Notes under the pieces: model-generated
Seen by the model: only the letters and a program-made list of their open reading frames with translations
The model's database searches: none
Told to the model about the DNA's origin: nothing
NCBI GenBank assembly: GCA_044463945.1
Contig: JBIQLW010000018.1
Location: 14,200 to 78,199, forward strand
Source of the DNA: 62-47 sp044463945
GTDB taxonomy: Bacteria > Pseudomonadota > Alphaproteobacteria > Rhizobiales > Xanthobacteraceae
Direction of reading: 5' to 3'
DNA: 64,000 bases
Program-made: the position numbers and the translations under genes
Shown here: positions 1-8,690 of the stretch, piece after piece
Layout: each line of letters begins with the position of its first letter
How positions within the stretch are numbered: position 1 is the first letter of the stretch

Positions 1-2691
1 CCATCCGCGGAGCAAGCCGCGCCGCAGATCGCGCCCGCCGCGTCGCAGACCGTGGCGACGCCGCCGCCGAAGCCGCAGAGCCAGACCGCGCCGGTCGCTG
101 CTCCCGCGCCGGCCGTCAAGGCCGAAGCCGCGCCGGCTCCCGCGAAGGCCGAAGCGCCGCCTGCGCCGGCCGCAACGCCGACCGCCGCCGCCGCGCCGGT
201 TGCCGTGCAGCGCGACAGCGACGGTGTGCGGCTGAATTTTTCATTCGATGCGCCGACGCCGGCGGCGCTGTTCCGCCGCGCCGATACGGTGTGGCTGTTG
301 TTCGATTCCGCGCAATCGCCCGACCTCGACGCGATCCGCCGCGATGCCGGCTCGGTCGTCAGCGACGTCGCGCGCTTTCCCTTAGACCACGGGCAGGCGA
401 TCCGGCTGCGGCTGATGCGGCCGCAACTCGTGGCGCTCGCCGCCACGCCGCCTCCCGCCGTGGACGATCGCGCCAAGGCTGCGCCAGCCGGCGCGCGCTG
501 GACGCTGACGCTCGGCGACACGCTGAAGGACGGCTCGCTGCCGCTCGACGTGCGCCGCAACGTCGCCGATCCGCGCAAAGCCAGCATTTCGATTCCGCTC
601 GAAGCGCCGGGCCGTCTGCATCGCTTCACCGATCCCGACGCCGGCGATGCGCTGCTGGTGGTGACGGCGCTGCCGCCGGCGCGCGGACTGGTCAAGCGGC
701 AGGACTTCGTCGATCTGTCGCTGATGGAATCGGTGCAGGGCGTCGTCGTCCATCCCAACTCCGACGACGTCGCGGTGGAGGTGACCTCCGACAGCGTGAT
801 GCTGATGCGCCCCGGCGGGTTGACGCTGTCGTCGGCGTGGACCGAGCCGGAGCGGCCCGCCGCCTCGGTCAAGCCGCTGTTCGAGGACAGCGTGTGGCGC
901 GCCGACCGCGCCGCCGATTTTCTTGCCCGCCGCAACCATCTGACCGCCACTGCCAGCGCCGCCGCCGACGGCCCCGAGCGCGACGCGGCGCGGCTGGCGC
1001 TGGCGCGCTTCTACATGGCGTGGGCGATGTATCCCGAAGCCAAGGCGATGCTCGATCTGGCGCTCGCCAACGCCGTGCCCGGCACCGAGGACCCGACGCT
1101 GCTGATGATGCGCGCGCTCGCCAACAGCCTGATCGGGCGGCCGGGGCTGGCGCTCAAGGACCTCGCCAGCCCGGCGATCGGCAGCGGCGTCGATGCGCAA
1201 CTCTGGAAGGCGCTGGCTTACGCGCGCCAGCGCAAATGGGCGACCGCGCGCGAAGCCTTCAAGAACGCCGAACTCACCATCGGCACGCTGCCGCTCGAAT
1301 TGCAGCGGGCGGTGCTGGTCGAAGCGATGCGCGCCTCCGTCGAGGTCAAGGACTATGCCGGCGCCGCCGCGCGCAGCGACGATCTCGACGCGGTGGGCGT
1401 GGGACCTGAGTTCACGCCGGCGGTCGCGGTGCTGCGCGGGCGGCTCGCCGAGGGGCTGGGGCGCGAGAAGACGGCGCTCGACGACTACCGCATGGCGATG
1501 GCGTCGCCGGACCGGATCGCTGCCGCCGAAGCCAGGCTGTCGGATATCCTGCTGCGCCAGCGGCGCAACGAGGTTGCGGCGAATGATGCGCTGAACGAAC
1601 TCGAAACGCTGTCGGCGGTGTGGCGCGGCGACGGCGTCGAGGTGCGGACGCTGCGCCAGCTTGCGCGGCTTTACGCCGACGCCGGCCGCTTCGCCGAGGC
1701 GCTCGGCGCCGCCAAGATGGCGACGCGCCTGCAACCCAATTCGGAGGACGCGCGGCAGGCGCAGGACGAGGCGTCGGCGCTGTTCGCGGACCTGTTTCTC
1801 GGGCCGCGCGGCGAGGGCCTGTCGCCGGTCGATGCGCTGGCGACGTTCTACGACTATCGCGAGCTGACGCCGATCGGCCGGCGGGGCGACGAGATGATCC
1901 GGCGGCTGGCCGACCGGCTGATCGCCGTCGATCTGTTGGGACAGGCGGCCGAACTGCTGCAATATCAGATCGACCACCGGCTGGAGGGCGCGGCGCGGGC
2001 GCAGGTCGCCGCGCGCCTTGCCATGGTCTATCTGATGAACCGCAAGCCGGATCGCGCCATCGCCGCGCTGCACACCACCCGGATCGCCGACCTCGCCGGC
2101 GAGTTGCGCCAGCAGCGCCTGCTGCTGGAGGCGCGCGCGCAGAGCGACGTCGGCCGCCGCGACCTCGCGCTCGACATCATCGCCAACATGCCGGGGCGCG
2201 AGGCGATCCGGCTGCGCTCGGACGTCTACTGGGCGGCGCGGCGCTGGCGCGAGTCGGCGGAGCAGATCGAGCTTTACTACGGCGAGCGCTGGCGCGACTT
2301 CAAGCCGCTCAATGCGACCGAGAAGGGCGACGTGATCCGCGCCGCGATCGGCTACGCGCTGGCCGACGACGCGCTCGGGCTGGCGCGCTTCCGCGAGAAA
2401 TACGCGCCGCTGATGGCGGGCGAGGCCGACCGCGCCGCCTTCGACATGGCAGGCAAGCCGGCCTCGGCCAACAGCGCCGACCTGGTGAAGCTGGCGAAGA
2501 TGGCGGGCAGCGTCGATACGCTCGACAGCTTCCTGCGCGAGATGCAGGCGCGCTTTCCCGACGTGATGGCCAAGGCCGCGCTGCCGCCCGCCGCGCCGGC
2601 CGCGCCCGCCGCCGCCAGCGCCGCCGATCCGGCCCCGACCGGCAGCCTGCCGATGATCGTCGGTACTAAGCGAGCCGACGCGGGGAAGTGA
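1..2691 (+). CDS. TPR-rich protein, 5' end outside the window
   Basis: The frame is open from base 1, so the true start lies upstream; the first internal start (GTG at 52) falls inside a Pro/Ala-rich stretch and is unlikely to be real. About 896 residues are visible. After a low-complexity Ala/Pro segment comes a beta-rich region (roughly residues 70-250 of the visible part) and then a long helical region with repeated Ala/Leu-rich helix pairs typical of tetratricopeptide repeats, ending in another Ala/Pro tail. The gene converges on fliP across a palindromic repeat. Its position beside flagellar genes suggests a link to motility or the envelope, but no motif proves it. No catalytic motif was seen. 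The TPR assignment is by pattern only. Confidence 0.75.
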   Translation, partial: PSAEQAAPQIAPAASQTVATPPPKPQSQTAPVAAPAPAVKAEAAPAPAKAEAPPAPAATPTAAAAPVAVQRDSDGVRLNFSFDAPTPAALFRRADTVWLLFDSAQSPDLDAIRRDAGSVVSDVARFPLDHGQAIRLRLMRPQLVALAATPPPAVDDRAKAAPAGARWTLTLGDTLKDGSLPLDVRRNVADPRKASISIPLEAPGRLHRFTDPDAGDALLVVTALPPARGLVKRQDFVDLSLMESVQGVVVHPNSDDVAVEVTSDSVMLMRPGGLTLSSAWTEPERPAASVKPLFEDSVWRADRAADFLARRNHLTATASAAADGPERDAARLALARFYMAWAMYPEAKAMLDLALANAVPGTEDPTLLMMRALANSLIGRPGLALKDLASPAIGSGVDAQLWKALAYARQRKWATAREAFKNAELTIGTLPLELQRAVLVEAMRASVEVKDYAGAAARSDDLDAVGVGPEFTPAVAVLRGRLAEGLGREKTALDDYRMAMASPDRIAAAEARLSDILLRQRRNEVAANDALNELETLSAVWRGDGVEVRTLRQLARLYADAGRFAEALGAAKMATRLQPNSEDARQAQDEASALFADLFLGPRGEGLSPVDALATFYDYRELTPIGRRGDEMIRRLADRLIAVDLLGQAAELLQYQIDHRLEGAARAQVAARLAMVYLMNRKPDRAIAALHTTRIADLAGELRQQRLLLEARAQSDVGRRDLALDIIANMPGREAIRLRSDVYWAARRWRESAEQIELYYGERWRDFKPLNATEKGDVIRAAIGYALADDALGLARFREKYAPLMAGEADRAAFDMAGKPASANSADLVKLAKMAGSVDTLDSFLREMQARFPDVMAKAALPPAAPAAPAAASAADPAPTGSLPMIVGTKRADAGK

Positions 2692-2728
2692 GCGATCGCC
2701 TTAAGCCGTGAGTGCGTCATATAGCGGC

Positions 2729-2835
2729 CGTCATGCCCGCGCAGGCGGGCATCCAGTATTCCTTATGGAATCAGACTTTCCCTGCGCTCGCCCGGATTAC
2801 TGGATCGTCCGCCTTCGCCTTCGCGGACGATGACG
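2729..2835. repeat. Family A palindromic intergenic repeat, copy 1
   Basis: Two GC-rich hairpins (left arm CGTCATGCCCGC..., right arm ending CGGACGATGACG) are separated by a variable spacer. The outer ends are inverted copies of each other (CGTCAT and ATGACG) and the inner ends read ATCCAGTA and TACTGGAT. It lies between convergent genes, where it could also serve as a bidirectional terminator. Confidence 0.8.
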
Positions 2836-2871
2836 TGTCCAGTTGCTCACTCCCAAGGCGAGGTCGTCGCG

Positions 2872-3630
2872 TCATCCGCCGTAGCTCTGCACCAGCGAGC
2901 CCGCGACCAGCGACCAGCCGTCCACCAGCACGAAGAAGATCAGCTTGAACGGCAGCGACACCACCACCGGCGGCAGCATCATCATGCCCATCGACATCAG
3001 GACCGAGGCGACCACGAGGTCGATGATGAGGAACGGCAGGAACAACAGGAAGCCGATCTCGAAGGCGCGCTTCAGTTCGGAGATCATGAAGGCCGGCACC
3101 AGGATGCGCAGCGACATTTCGGCCGGCGTCGCCGGCGGCGGCTCGCCGGACAGGTCCATGAACAGCTTGACGTCCTTCTCGCGCACGTTCTTCTGCATGA
3201 ACTCGCGCAGCGGGCCGGAGGCGCGGGTGAAGGCGTCCTCGACGCTGATTTCGTTGGCCACCAGCGGGCGGATGCCGTCGTCGTAGGATTTTTGCAGCAC
3301 CGGCCCCATCACGAAGGCGGTGAGGAACATCGCCAGCGCGATGATGACCGAGTTCGGCGGCGCGGTGGCGGTGCCGAGCGCGGTGCGCAACAGCGACAGC
3401 ACCACGACGATCCGCGTGAACGACGTCATCATGATGAGGATCGACGGCGCGATCGACAGCACCGTGAGTAGCGCGATCAACTGGATCGCGCGCTCGGTCA
3501 CCCCGCCGTTGCCGGCGCCGAAATTGATGCTGATATCCTGCGCCGCCGCCGGAGCGATCAGCGATCCGGCGGCGGCGAGCAGAACGAGGGCGAACAGGAA
3601 AACTCTACGCGGGGTTGCCGGCGGCCTCAC
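2872..3630 (-). CDS. fliP: Flagellar type III export protein FliP
   Basis: FliP is a core membrane subunit of the flagellar export gate, which with FliQ and FliR forms the channel for rod, hook and filament proteins. The 252-residue product has a cleavable signal peptide (about residues 1-30, ending APAAAQ), as is usual for FliP. Hydrophobic segments follow near the N-terminus (AIQLIALLTVLSIAPSILIM) and two more near the C-terminus, with a periplasmic loop between. Length matches the family. The start is GTG at 3630, overlapping the fliO stop in a GTGA arrangement, so the two are translationally coupled. They are transcribed away from the flgB-flhB genes. Confidence 0.96.
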   Translation of the reverse strand: MRPPATPRRVFLFALVLLAAAGSLIAPAAAQDISINFGAGNGGVTERAIQLIALLTVLSIAPSILIMMTSFTRIVVVLSLLRTALGTATAPPNSVIIALAMFLTAFVMGPVLQKSYDDGIRPLVANEISVEDAFTRASGPLREFMQKNVREKDVKLFMDLSGEPPPATPAEMSLRILVPAFMISELKRAFEIGFLLFLPFLIIDLVVASVLMSMGMMMLPPVVVSLPFKLIFFVLVDGWSLVAGSLVQSYGG

Positions 3631-4556
3631 GAAGGCGTCTTCGGGCGTCCCAACAGCGACGCCATCTCGTCTTCGAGATTCTCGAAATCGCCCTTGACCC
3701 GCGGCCCGTTGGGTTGCGGCGGATTGACCTCCGGCGCGCGCGCCGCCGGCGCCTCGGGGGCGGCGGCCGGTGTGCCGCCGGCCTGCGGCTCGGCTGCGGC
3801 CGGGCGGCTCTCGCCGGAAGGCCGGCGCAGCGCCGCCTCCAGCCGCTTCGCCATCTCGGCGAGGTTCTGGTCGGCGGCGGCGAGGTCCGGCGGGGGCGGC
3901 GCGGCGGGGGCCGCGGGCTCGGGCGCGCGCGGCGGCGGCTTGACCGCGGGCGCGGCGTCAGCGGCGGGGCGCAGCGGCGGGCGCGGCAGCACGGGTTCGC
4001 TGCGCTGGCCATGCGACACCGGATCGGCGCGGAGATCCGGGCGCGGCTCGGGCCGGGTCAGCGGCTCCGGCGAAATCGTCGCCAGCGGGTCGTGACGCGG
4101 CTGGACCGGAGGCGCCGCGGGCCGGCGCAATTCGTCGGCGAACGTGGGCCGGGACGGGCGCGGCGGCTCCGGAAGCGACGGCTCGGCCGGCTCGAAACGC
4201 TCGTGCGCGGGGGCTTCGTCCTCGGCGAACGGGTTGAGCCGGGGCGTCACCTCGCCGCCTGCGCGCGGGGCGGCCGGCTCTCGCGCCGGCGTCGCCCGGA
4301 CGATGTTCTGTTCCACCACGATGTCGCTGGGGCCGCCGATCATCAGCAGATGCTCGACGTTGTCGCGGCGCACCAGCACCAGCCGCCGGCGGCCGTCCAC
4401 GGCGGCGGCGTCGATCACCGCCAGACGCGGCATCCGGCCCCGCCCGGCGCCGCCGCCGAGCCGGTTCCCGGCAAAGCGGCGCACCAGCCAGGCCACCACG
4501 CCGATCAGCACCAGAACGACGACGAATGCGATAAAGAATGTGAGCGGTGTCTGCAT
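3627..4556 (-). CDS. fliO: Flagellar biosynthesis protein FliO with long Pro-rich tail
   Basis: FliO assists assembly of the FliP ring in the flagellar export gate. The 309-residue product has one N-terminal membrane segment (about residues 5-25) followed by a compact cytoplasmic domain that includes RRLVLVRRDNVEHLLMIGG, a pattern typical of FliO. About 200 residues of Pro/Ala/Arg-rich low-complexity sequence follow, far longer than in enteric FliO. The ATG at 4556 was chosen because the membrane segment follows it directly; upstream in-frame codons do not look coding. The stop overlaps the fliP start. Identification rests on topology, the short core and the pairing with fliP. Confidence 0.85.
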   Translation of the reverse strand: MQTPLTFFIAFVVVLVLIGVVAWLVRRFAGNRLGGGAGRGRMPRLAVIDAAAVDGRRRLVLVRRDNVEHLLMIGGPSDIVVEQNIVRATPAREPAAPRAGGEVTPRLNPFAEDEAPAHERFEPAEPSLPEPPRPSRPTFADELRRPAAPPVQPRHDPLATISPEPLTRPEPRPDLRADPVSHGQRSEPVLPRPPLRPAADAAPAVKPPPRAPEPAAPAAPPPPDLAAADQNLAEMAKRLEAALRRPSGESRPAAAEPQAGGTPAAAPEAPAARAPEVNPPQPNGPRVKGDFENLEDEMASLLGRPKTPS

Positions 4557-4939
4557 TGATCCATCCCCGGCGCAACCCGCGATTCCCGCGAGAATCGCCG
4601 CCTGCGCAAGCCCCACGATACAACAAATAGCGCGCCGGGCGTGAGTCGGCCGCTATCGGTTCATGCCCCCGGACAGGATCCGCCCGCCCGTGGTCCTCAT
4701 TAACCCAAGACCTCACCGACCAAAACGGGTTTCCGGGGGCAGGCGTTCCATGGCCAGCGGCGGCCCGGCGGCCGGCGGCGGGGACCCGGGGGCAGCGAGA
4801 GCCCGGAAAAGGGCCGGCAACCCGTCGATTCGAAGTCGCCGGGCATTTGCCGGCCGATCTTAACCGCTCGTTAACCATGACGCGGCAAATTCTGCCTACC
4901 CGCCGGCCAAGCGCCGCCGCGCGGCGAGGACCTGAGGCG
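4557..4939. other. Divergent intergenic region between fliO and flgB
   Basis: These 383 bp separate the minus-strand fliO-fliP pair from the plus-strand flgB operon and must carry promoters for both. No sigma-54 or other consensus was recognised with confidence. TTAACC-type AT-rich patches occur near 4859-4877. Confidence 0.5.
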
Positions 4940-5350
4940 ATGGCCATCAACGATCTTCCGATGCTGTCCGCGTTGCGGGCCAAGATGCAGTGGCATCAGG
5001 AGCGCCAGCGGGTGCTGGCCGAGAACATCGCCAATTCCGACACACCGGGCTTCCGGCCGCGCGATCTGGTGGAGCCGAAGTTCGCTCCCAACGGCCTGCC
5101 GCCGCCGGGCGCCGCGGGCGGGCCGCTGGCGATGACGCGCACCAGCGTCAGCCACATGGCGGCCGCGGGCGGCGCGCCGAGCTTCCCGCAGGACCGCAAG
5201 GTCGGCTACGAGACGCGGCCCGCCGGCAACGCCGTCAACCTTGAGGACGAGATGCTGAAAGTCTCGGCCAACCAGATGGACTATGTGGCGGCGACCACGC
5301 TCTACAGCCGCAGCCTCAATTTGTTGAAGACCGCGATCGGCAAGCGCTGA
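4940..5350 (+). CDS. flgB: Flagellar proximal rod protein FlgB
   Basis: FlgB is a proximal rod subunit at the base of the flagellar axial structure in the periplasm. The 136-residue product carries the N-terminal rod/hook signature (VLAENIANSDTPGFRPRD, about residues 28-45) and the C-terminal helix with NQMDYVAATTLYSRSLNLLK that packs in the axial coiled coil. The ATG at 4940 begins MAINDLPML and follows a GAGG-type ribosome site; the frame extends upstream, but that part is not conserved-looking. It heads the gene set flgB-flgC-fliE-fliQ-fliR-flhB. Confidence 0.95.
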   Translation: MAINDLPMLSALRAKMQWHQERQRVLAENIANSDTPGFRPRDLVEPKFAPNGLPPPGAAGGPLAMTRTSVSHMAAAGGAPSFPQDRKVGYETRPAGNAVNLEDEMLKVSANQMDYVAATTLYSRSLNLLKTAIGKR

Positions 5351-5380
5351 TCGGCTGGCGGCGATTAAGGAGGTCACGCG

Positions 5381-5806
5381 ATGGCGGACGAGGGAATGGA
5401 CTTCATCCGGTCGATGAGCATCGCCACCTCGGGCTTAAGGGCGCAGGCCGGGCGGATGCGGGTGATCTCGGAAAACATCGCCAACGCCGACTCCACCGCG
5501 CAGACGCCGGGTGGCGATCCCTACCGCCGCAAGGTGCCGACGTTCTCCTCGACGCTCGACCGCGCGCTGGACGCGCGGGTGGTGTCGCTCGGCCGCATCC
5601 GCCCCGACAATTCCAGCTTCCGCGTCAAGCACGAGCCCGGCAACCCCGCCGCCGACGCCAGCGGCAACGTCAAATATCCCAACGTCAATCCGATCATTGA
5701 GATGACCGACATGCGCGACGCGCAGCGGTCCTACGAGGCCAACCTCAACATCATCAGCGCCACGCGGCGGATGATCCAACGCACGCTCGACATCCTCAAA
5801 GCCTGA
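5381..5806 (+). CDS. flgC: Flagellar proximal rod protein FlgC
   Basis: FlgC is a proximal rod subunit that stacks on FlgB. The 141-residue product contains the axial-protein motif VISENIANADSTAQTPGG near residues 27-45, the YRRK stretch after it, and the C-terminal MRDAQRSYEANLNIISATR helix. An AAGGAGG ribosome site lies about 8 bases upstream of the ATG. It lies 30 bp after flgB and 16 bp before fliE. Confidence 0.96.
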   Translation: MADEGMDFIRSMSIATSGLRAQAGRMRVISENIANADSTAQTPGGDPYRRKVPTFSSTLDRALDARVVSLGRIRPDNSSFRVKHEPGNPAADASGNVKYPNVNPIIEMTDMRDAQRSYEANLNIISATRRMIQRTLDILKA

Positions 5807-5822
5807 CTAAGGAGCCATCGCC

Positions 5823-6137
5823 ATGGCATCGCCCACCGCCGCCGCCAACGCCTATGCCAGCCTCGCCCGGATGATGACGGAAGCCGCGAGCGGCGCCGGC
5901 AAGACCGCCGACGCTTCCGGACCCTCGTTCGCCGCGCTGCTCAAGGACGCAGTCGGCAGCGTGATGGAAGCCGGCCGCAAGTCCGACGCGCAGACGGTGG
6001 CGATGGCCAACGGCAAGGCCAACGTCATGGACGTGGTGACTGCGGTGGCGGAAACCGACGTCGCGGTCTCGACTCTGGTGTCGGTGCGCGACCGCGTGAT
6101 CCAGTCCTACGAGGACATCATGCGGATGCCGATCTGA
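5823..6137 (+). CDS. fliE: Flagellar hook-basal body protein FliE
   Basis: FliE joins the MS ring and export gate to the rod. The 104-residue product matches the family length and has the typical C-terminal region (VMDVVTAVAETDVAVSTLVS followed by RDRVIQSYEDIMRMPI). An AAGGAG ribosome site precedes the ATG. It is followed by a 168-bp gap that holds a family A repeat before fliQ. Confidence 0.95.
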   Translation: MASPTAAANAYASLARMMTEAASGAGKTADASGPSFAALLKDAVGSVMEAGRKSDAQTVAMANGKANVMDVVTAVAETDVAVSTLVSVRDRVIQSYEDIMRMPI

Positions 6138-6172
6138 GGCGCGTGTGTTGGACGAAAGCGCAACACGACGGC

Positions 6173-6274
6173 CGTCATGCTCCGCGAAGGCGGAGTATCC
6201 AGCACGCCTTGTTGGATCGGATTTCCGCGCGCCCGCAGGGGTTACTGGATCGTCCGCCTTCGCGGACGATGACG
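6173..6274. repeat. Family A palindromic intergenic repeat, copy 2
   Basis: The element has a left hairpin (CGTCATGCTCCGCGAAGGCG) and a right hairpin (CGTCCGCCTTCGCGGACGATG), flanked by the same inverted CGTCAT/ATGACG ends as the other copies. It lies inside the flagellar gene set between fliE and fliQ, where it could alter transcript stability. Confidence 0.8.
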
Positions 6275-6305
6275 CCTGTTTCCTATTAGCAACACAGGAT
6301 CGATC

Positions 6306-6569
6306 ATGACCGGCGCTGAAACCCTCGACATCGCGCGCGACGCGGTCTGGACCATCATCGTCGTCGCCGGGCCGATGCTGGTGGTCGGCCTGCTGGTCGG
6401 CGTCGTCATCTCGCTGGTGCAGGCGCTGACCCAGATTCAGGAGCAGACGCTGGTGTTCGTGCCCAAGATCATCGCCATGCTGGTGACGCTGGTGCTGGCG
6501 CTGCCGTTCATGGCGGACGCGCTGCACGCCGAGATGATGCGGATTTCGTCGCGAATCATCGGAGGGTGA
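6306..6569 (+). CDS. fliQ: Flagellar export protein FliQ
   Basis: FliQ is a small two-helix membrane subunit of the export gate. The 87-residue product has two hydrophobic segments (about residues 15-40 and 52-72) joined by the conserved loop QALTQIQEQTLVFVPKI. Length is typical. Its stop overlaps an in-frame GTG for fliR at 6566, although the more likely fliR start is 6584. Confidence 0.96.
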   Translation: MTGAETLDIARDAVWTIIVVAGPMLVVGLLVGVVISLVQALTQIQEQTLVFVPKIIAMLVTLVLALPFMADALHAEMMRISSRIIGG

Positions 6570-6583
6570 AGCATGGTGGCGCC

Positions 6584-7354
6584 ATGCGCATCGATCTTAC
6601 GTTCCTGCCCGCCTATGCCGCCGCCTTCATGCTGGTGTTCGCCCGCATCGGCGCCATGGTGATGCTGCTGCCGGCGCTCGGCGAAGTGAACATCCCGGTG
6701 CGGATCAAACTCGGCATCGCGCTGCTGCTGACCGCGATCGTTCTGCCGCTGCACCGCGCCGCCTTCCAGGTGGACATGCAGTCGCTGGCGCCGATGGCGG
6801 TGCTGATGGTGCAGGAGATCTTCATCGGCATCGTGCTCGGCGCGGTCGCGCGGATGACGCTTTCGGCGCTGCAAGTGGCGGGCGCGGTCATCGCCCAGCA
6901 ACTGGGGCTCGGCTTCGTCACCGCGGTCGATCCGACGCAAGGGCAGCAGGGCGTGCTGGTCGGCAACTTTCTGGCGTTGCTCGGCATCACCTTCCTGTTC
7001 GCCACCGACAGCCATTATCTGGTGATCGCCGCGCTCAGCGAGAGCTACAACATCTTCGCCCCGGGCGCGCTGATGCCGAGCGGCGACGTCGCGGCGCTGG
7101 CGGTGCGCGCCTTCGCCGGCGCCTTCAAGATCGGCGTGCAGCTTGCCGCGCCGTTTCTGGTGTTCGGGCTGGTGTTCAACATCGGGCTCGGCATTCTGGC
7201 GCGGCTGATGCCGCAGATGCAGGTCTATTTCGTCGGCGTGCCGCTCTCGATCCTGTTCGGTTTACTGATCCTGCTGATGGTGCTGGCGGCGATGATGGGG
7301 GTGTTCCTCGATTATTTCACCGGCGTCATGCACGATCTGACGCCGCGGAGGTGA
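6584..7354 (+). CDS. fliR: Flagellar export protein FliR
   Basis: FliR completes the FliP-FliQ-FliR export channel. The 256-residue product is strongly hydrophobic with about six membrane segments and contains the FliR-type stretches MLLPALGEVNIPVRIKLGIA and QQLGLGFVTAVDPTQGQQG. The ATG at 6584 gives the usual N-terminus; a GTG at 6566 in the same frame has its ribosome site directly abutting and is less likely. It lies 6 bp upstream of flhB. Confidence 0.96.
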   Translation: MRIDLTFLPAYAAAFMLVFARIGAMVMLLPALGEVNIPVRIKLGIALLLTAIVLPLHRAAFQVDMQSLAPMAVLMVQEIFIGIVLGAVARMTLSALQVAGAVIAQQLGLGFVTAVDPTQGQQGVLVGNFLALLGITFLFATDSHYLVIAALSESYNIFAPGALMPSGDVAALAVRAFAGAFKIGVQLAAPFLVFGLVFNIGLGILARLMPQMQVYFVGVPLSILFGLLILLMVLAAMMGVFLDYFTGVMHDLTPRR

Positions 7355-7360
7355 GCTGAC

Positions 7361-8440
7361 GTGGCCGACGAGAACGACGGCGCGGAAAAGACAGAAGACC
7401 CGACCCAAAAACGGTTGGACGATGCGCTCGAGCGCGGCGACGTCGCCAAGAGCCAGGAGGTCAACACCTGGTTCATGATCGCGGGCGCGACGCTGGTGCT
7501 GGCGTCGTTCGCCGGTTCGATCGGCAGCGGCTTGCAGACGCCGCTGCGCAATCTTCTCGCCAATTCGTGGATGATCCGCACCGACGGCCAAAGCCTGCTG
7601 GCGCTGGTGCGCGATCTCGAATACGTGCTGATCGTCGCGCTCGGGGTGCCGTTCCTGCTGCTGGCGCTGGCGGCGATCGCCGGCAACATGGTGCAGCACC
7701 GCCTGGTGTGGTCGGCCGAATCGCTCAAGCCGAAGCTCAGCAAGCTGTCGCCGCTGGCGGGCGCCAAGCGCATCTTCGGCAAGCAGGCGGCCGCCAACTT
7801 CGCCAAGGGCCTGTTCAAGGTGATCGCGCTCGGCGCGGTGATGGCCATGGTGCTGTGGCCGGACCGCTTCCGCTTCGACGCCATGGTGCGCTCCGACGTC
7901 ACGACGATCCTCGGCACCACGATGACGCTGACCCAGCACCTGCTCACCGCGACGGTGGCGATGCTGGCGCTGGTGGCGATCGCCGACTTCTTCTTCCAGT
8001 ACCGGCAGTGGTTCGAGAAGCAGAAGATGTCGTTGCAGGAGTTGAAGGAGGAGTTCAAGCAGTCCGAAGGCGACCCGCACGTCAAGGGGCGCATCCGCCA
8101 GTTGCGTCACGCCCGCATGAGGAAGCGGATGATGGCGGCGGTTCCCAATGCGTCGGTCGTCATCACCAACCCGACCCACTATTCGGTCGCGCTACGCTAC
8201 GAGCGCGGCATGGCCGCGCCGGTCTGCGTCGCCAAGGGCGTCGATGCGCTGGCGTTCCGGATCCGGGAGGTGGCGAAGGACCACGACATCCCGGTCGTCG
8301 AGAACGTGGCGCTGGCGCGCGCGTTGTACGCGACGGTGGAGATCGACGACGAAATCCCGGTCGAGCACTACCACGCGGTGGCGGAGATCATCGGCTACGT
8401 CATGGGGCTCCGGCGCGGCCTCGCCGGGCGGCCGGCGTGA
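7361..8440 (+). CDS. flhB: Flagellar export switch protein FlhB
   Basis: FlhB controls the switch in export specificity from rod/hook to filament subunits. The 359-residue product begins with EKTEDPTQKRLDDALERGDV, a classic FlhB N-terminus, has four membrane segments up to about residue 215, and then a cytoplasmic domain. The self-cleavage site NPTH is intact at residues 270-273. The start is GTG at 7361 after a GGAGGTGAG ribosome site. It is the last flagellar gene in this stretch; cckA follows after 250 bp. Confidence 0.97.
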   Translation: MADENDGAEKTEDPTQKRLDDALERGDVAKSQEVNTWFMIAGATLVLASFAGSIGSGLQTPLRNLLANSWMIRTDGQSLLALVRDLEYVLIVALGVPFLLLALAAIAGNMVQHRLVWSAESLKPKLSKLSPLAGAKRIFGKQAAANFAKGLFKVIALGAVMAMVLWPDRFRFDAMVRSDVTTILGTTMTLTQHLLTATVAMLALVAIADFFFQYRQWFEKQKMSLQELKEEFKQSEGDPHVKGRIRQLRHARMRKRMMAAVPNASVVITNPTHYSVALRYERGMAAPVCVAKGVDALAFRIREVAKDHDIPVVENVALARALYATVEIDDEIPVEHYHAVAEIIGYVMGLRRGLAGRPA

Positions 8441-8618
8441 GGCGGCGCGATGGCCGGCTGGGGACCGGAAAACCGCGTATTCGCGGGGATTAAGTGTAGG
8501 ATGAGCTTGCGCGCGGAGGGGCGATTCGGGCACTCAGGAGGCGGCGTCCGCCCCGCCGGGATTCCGGTTTCCGGCCGGGAGCCGGCTTTCGCGCTTACGA
8601 TCCCGGAGTCTTTTGATT

Positions 8619-8667
8619 GAGCATGATCTTGTCCGAAAACCGGTTTCCACTTTTCGGGATCATGCTC
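8619..8667. repeat. Palindromic hairpin upstream of cckA
   Basis: GAGCATGATC (8619-8628) pairs with GATCATGCTC (8658-8667), and inside it CCGAAAA pairs with TTTTCGG. The core (AAACCGGTTTCCACTTTT) resembles dispersed palindromes in Bradyrhizobium-type genomes, but that comparison is from memory. It lies 23 bp upstream of the chosen cckA start. Confidence 0.75.
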
Positions 8668-8690
8668 TGGCACAGGTTGCGCATCGTTTC

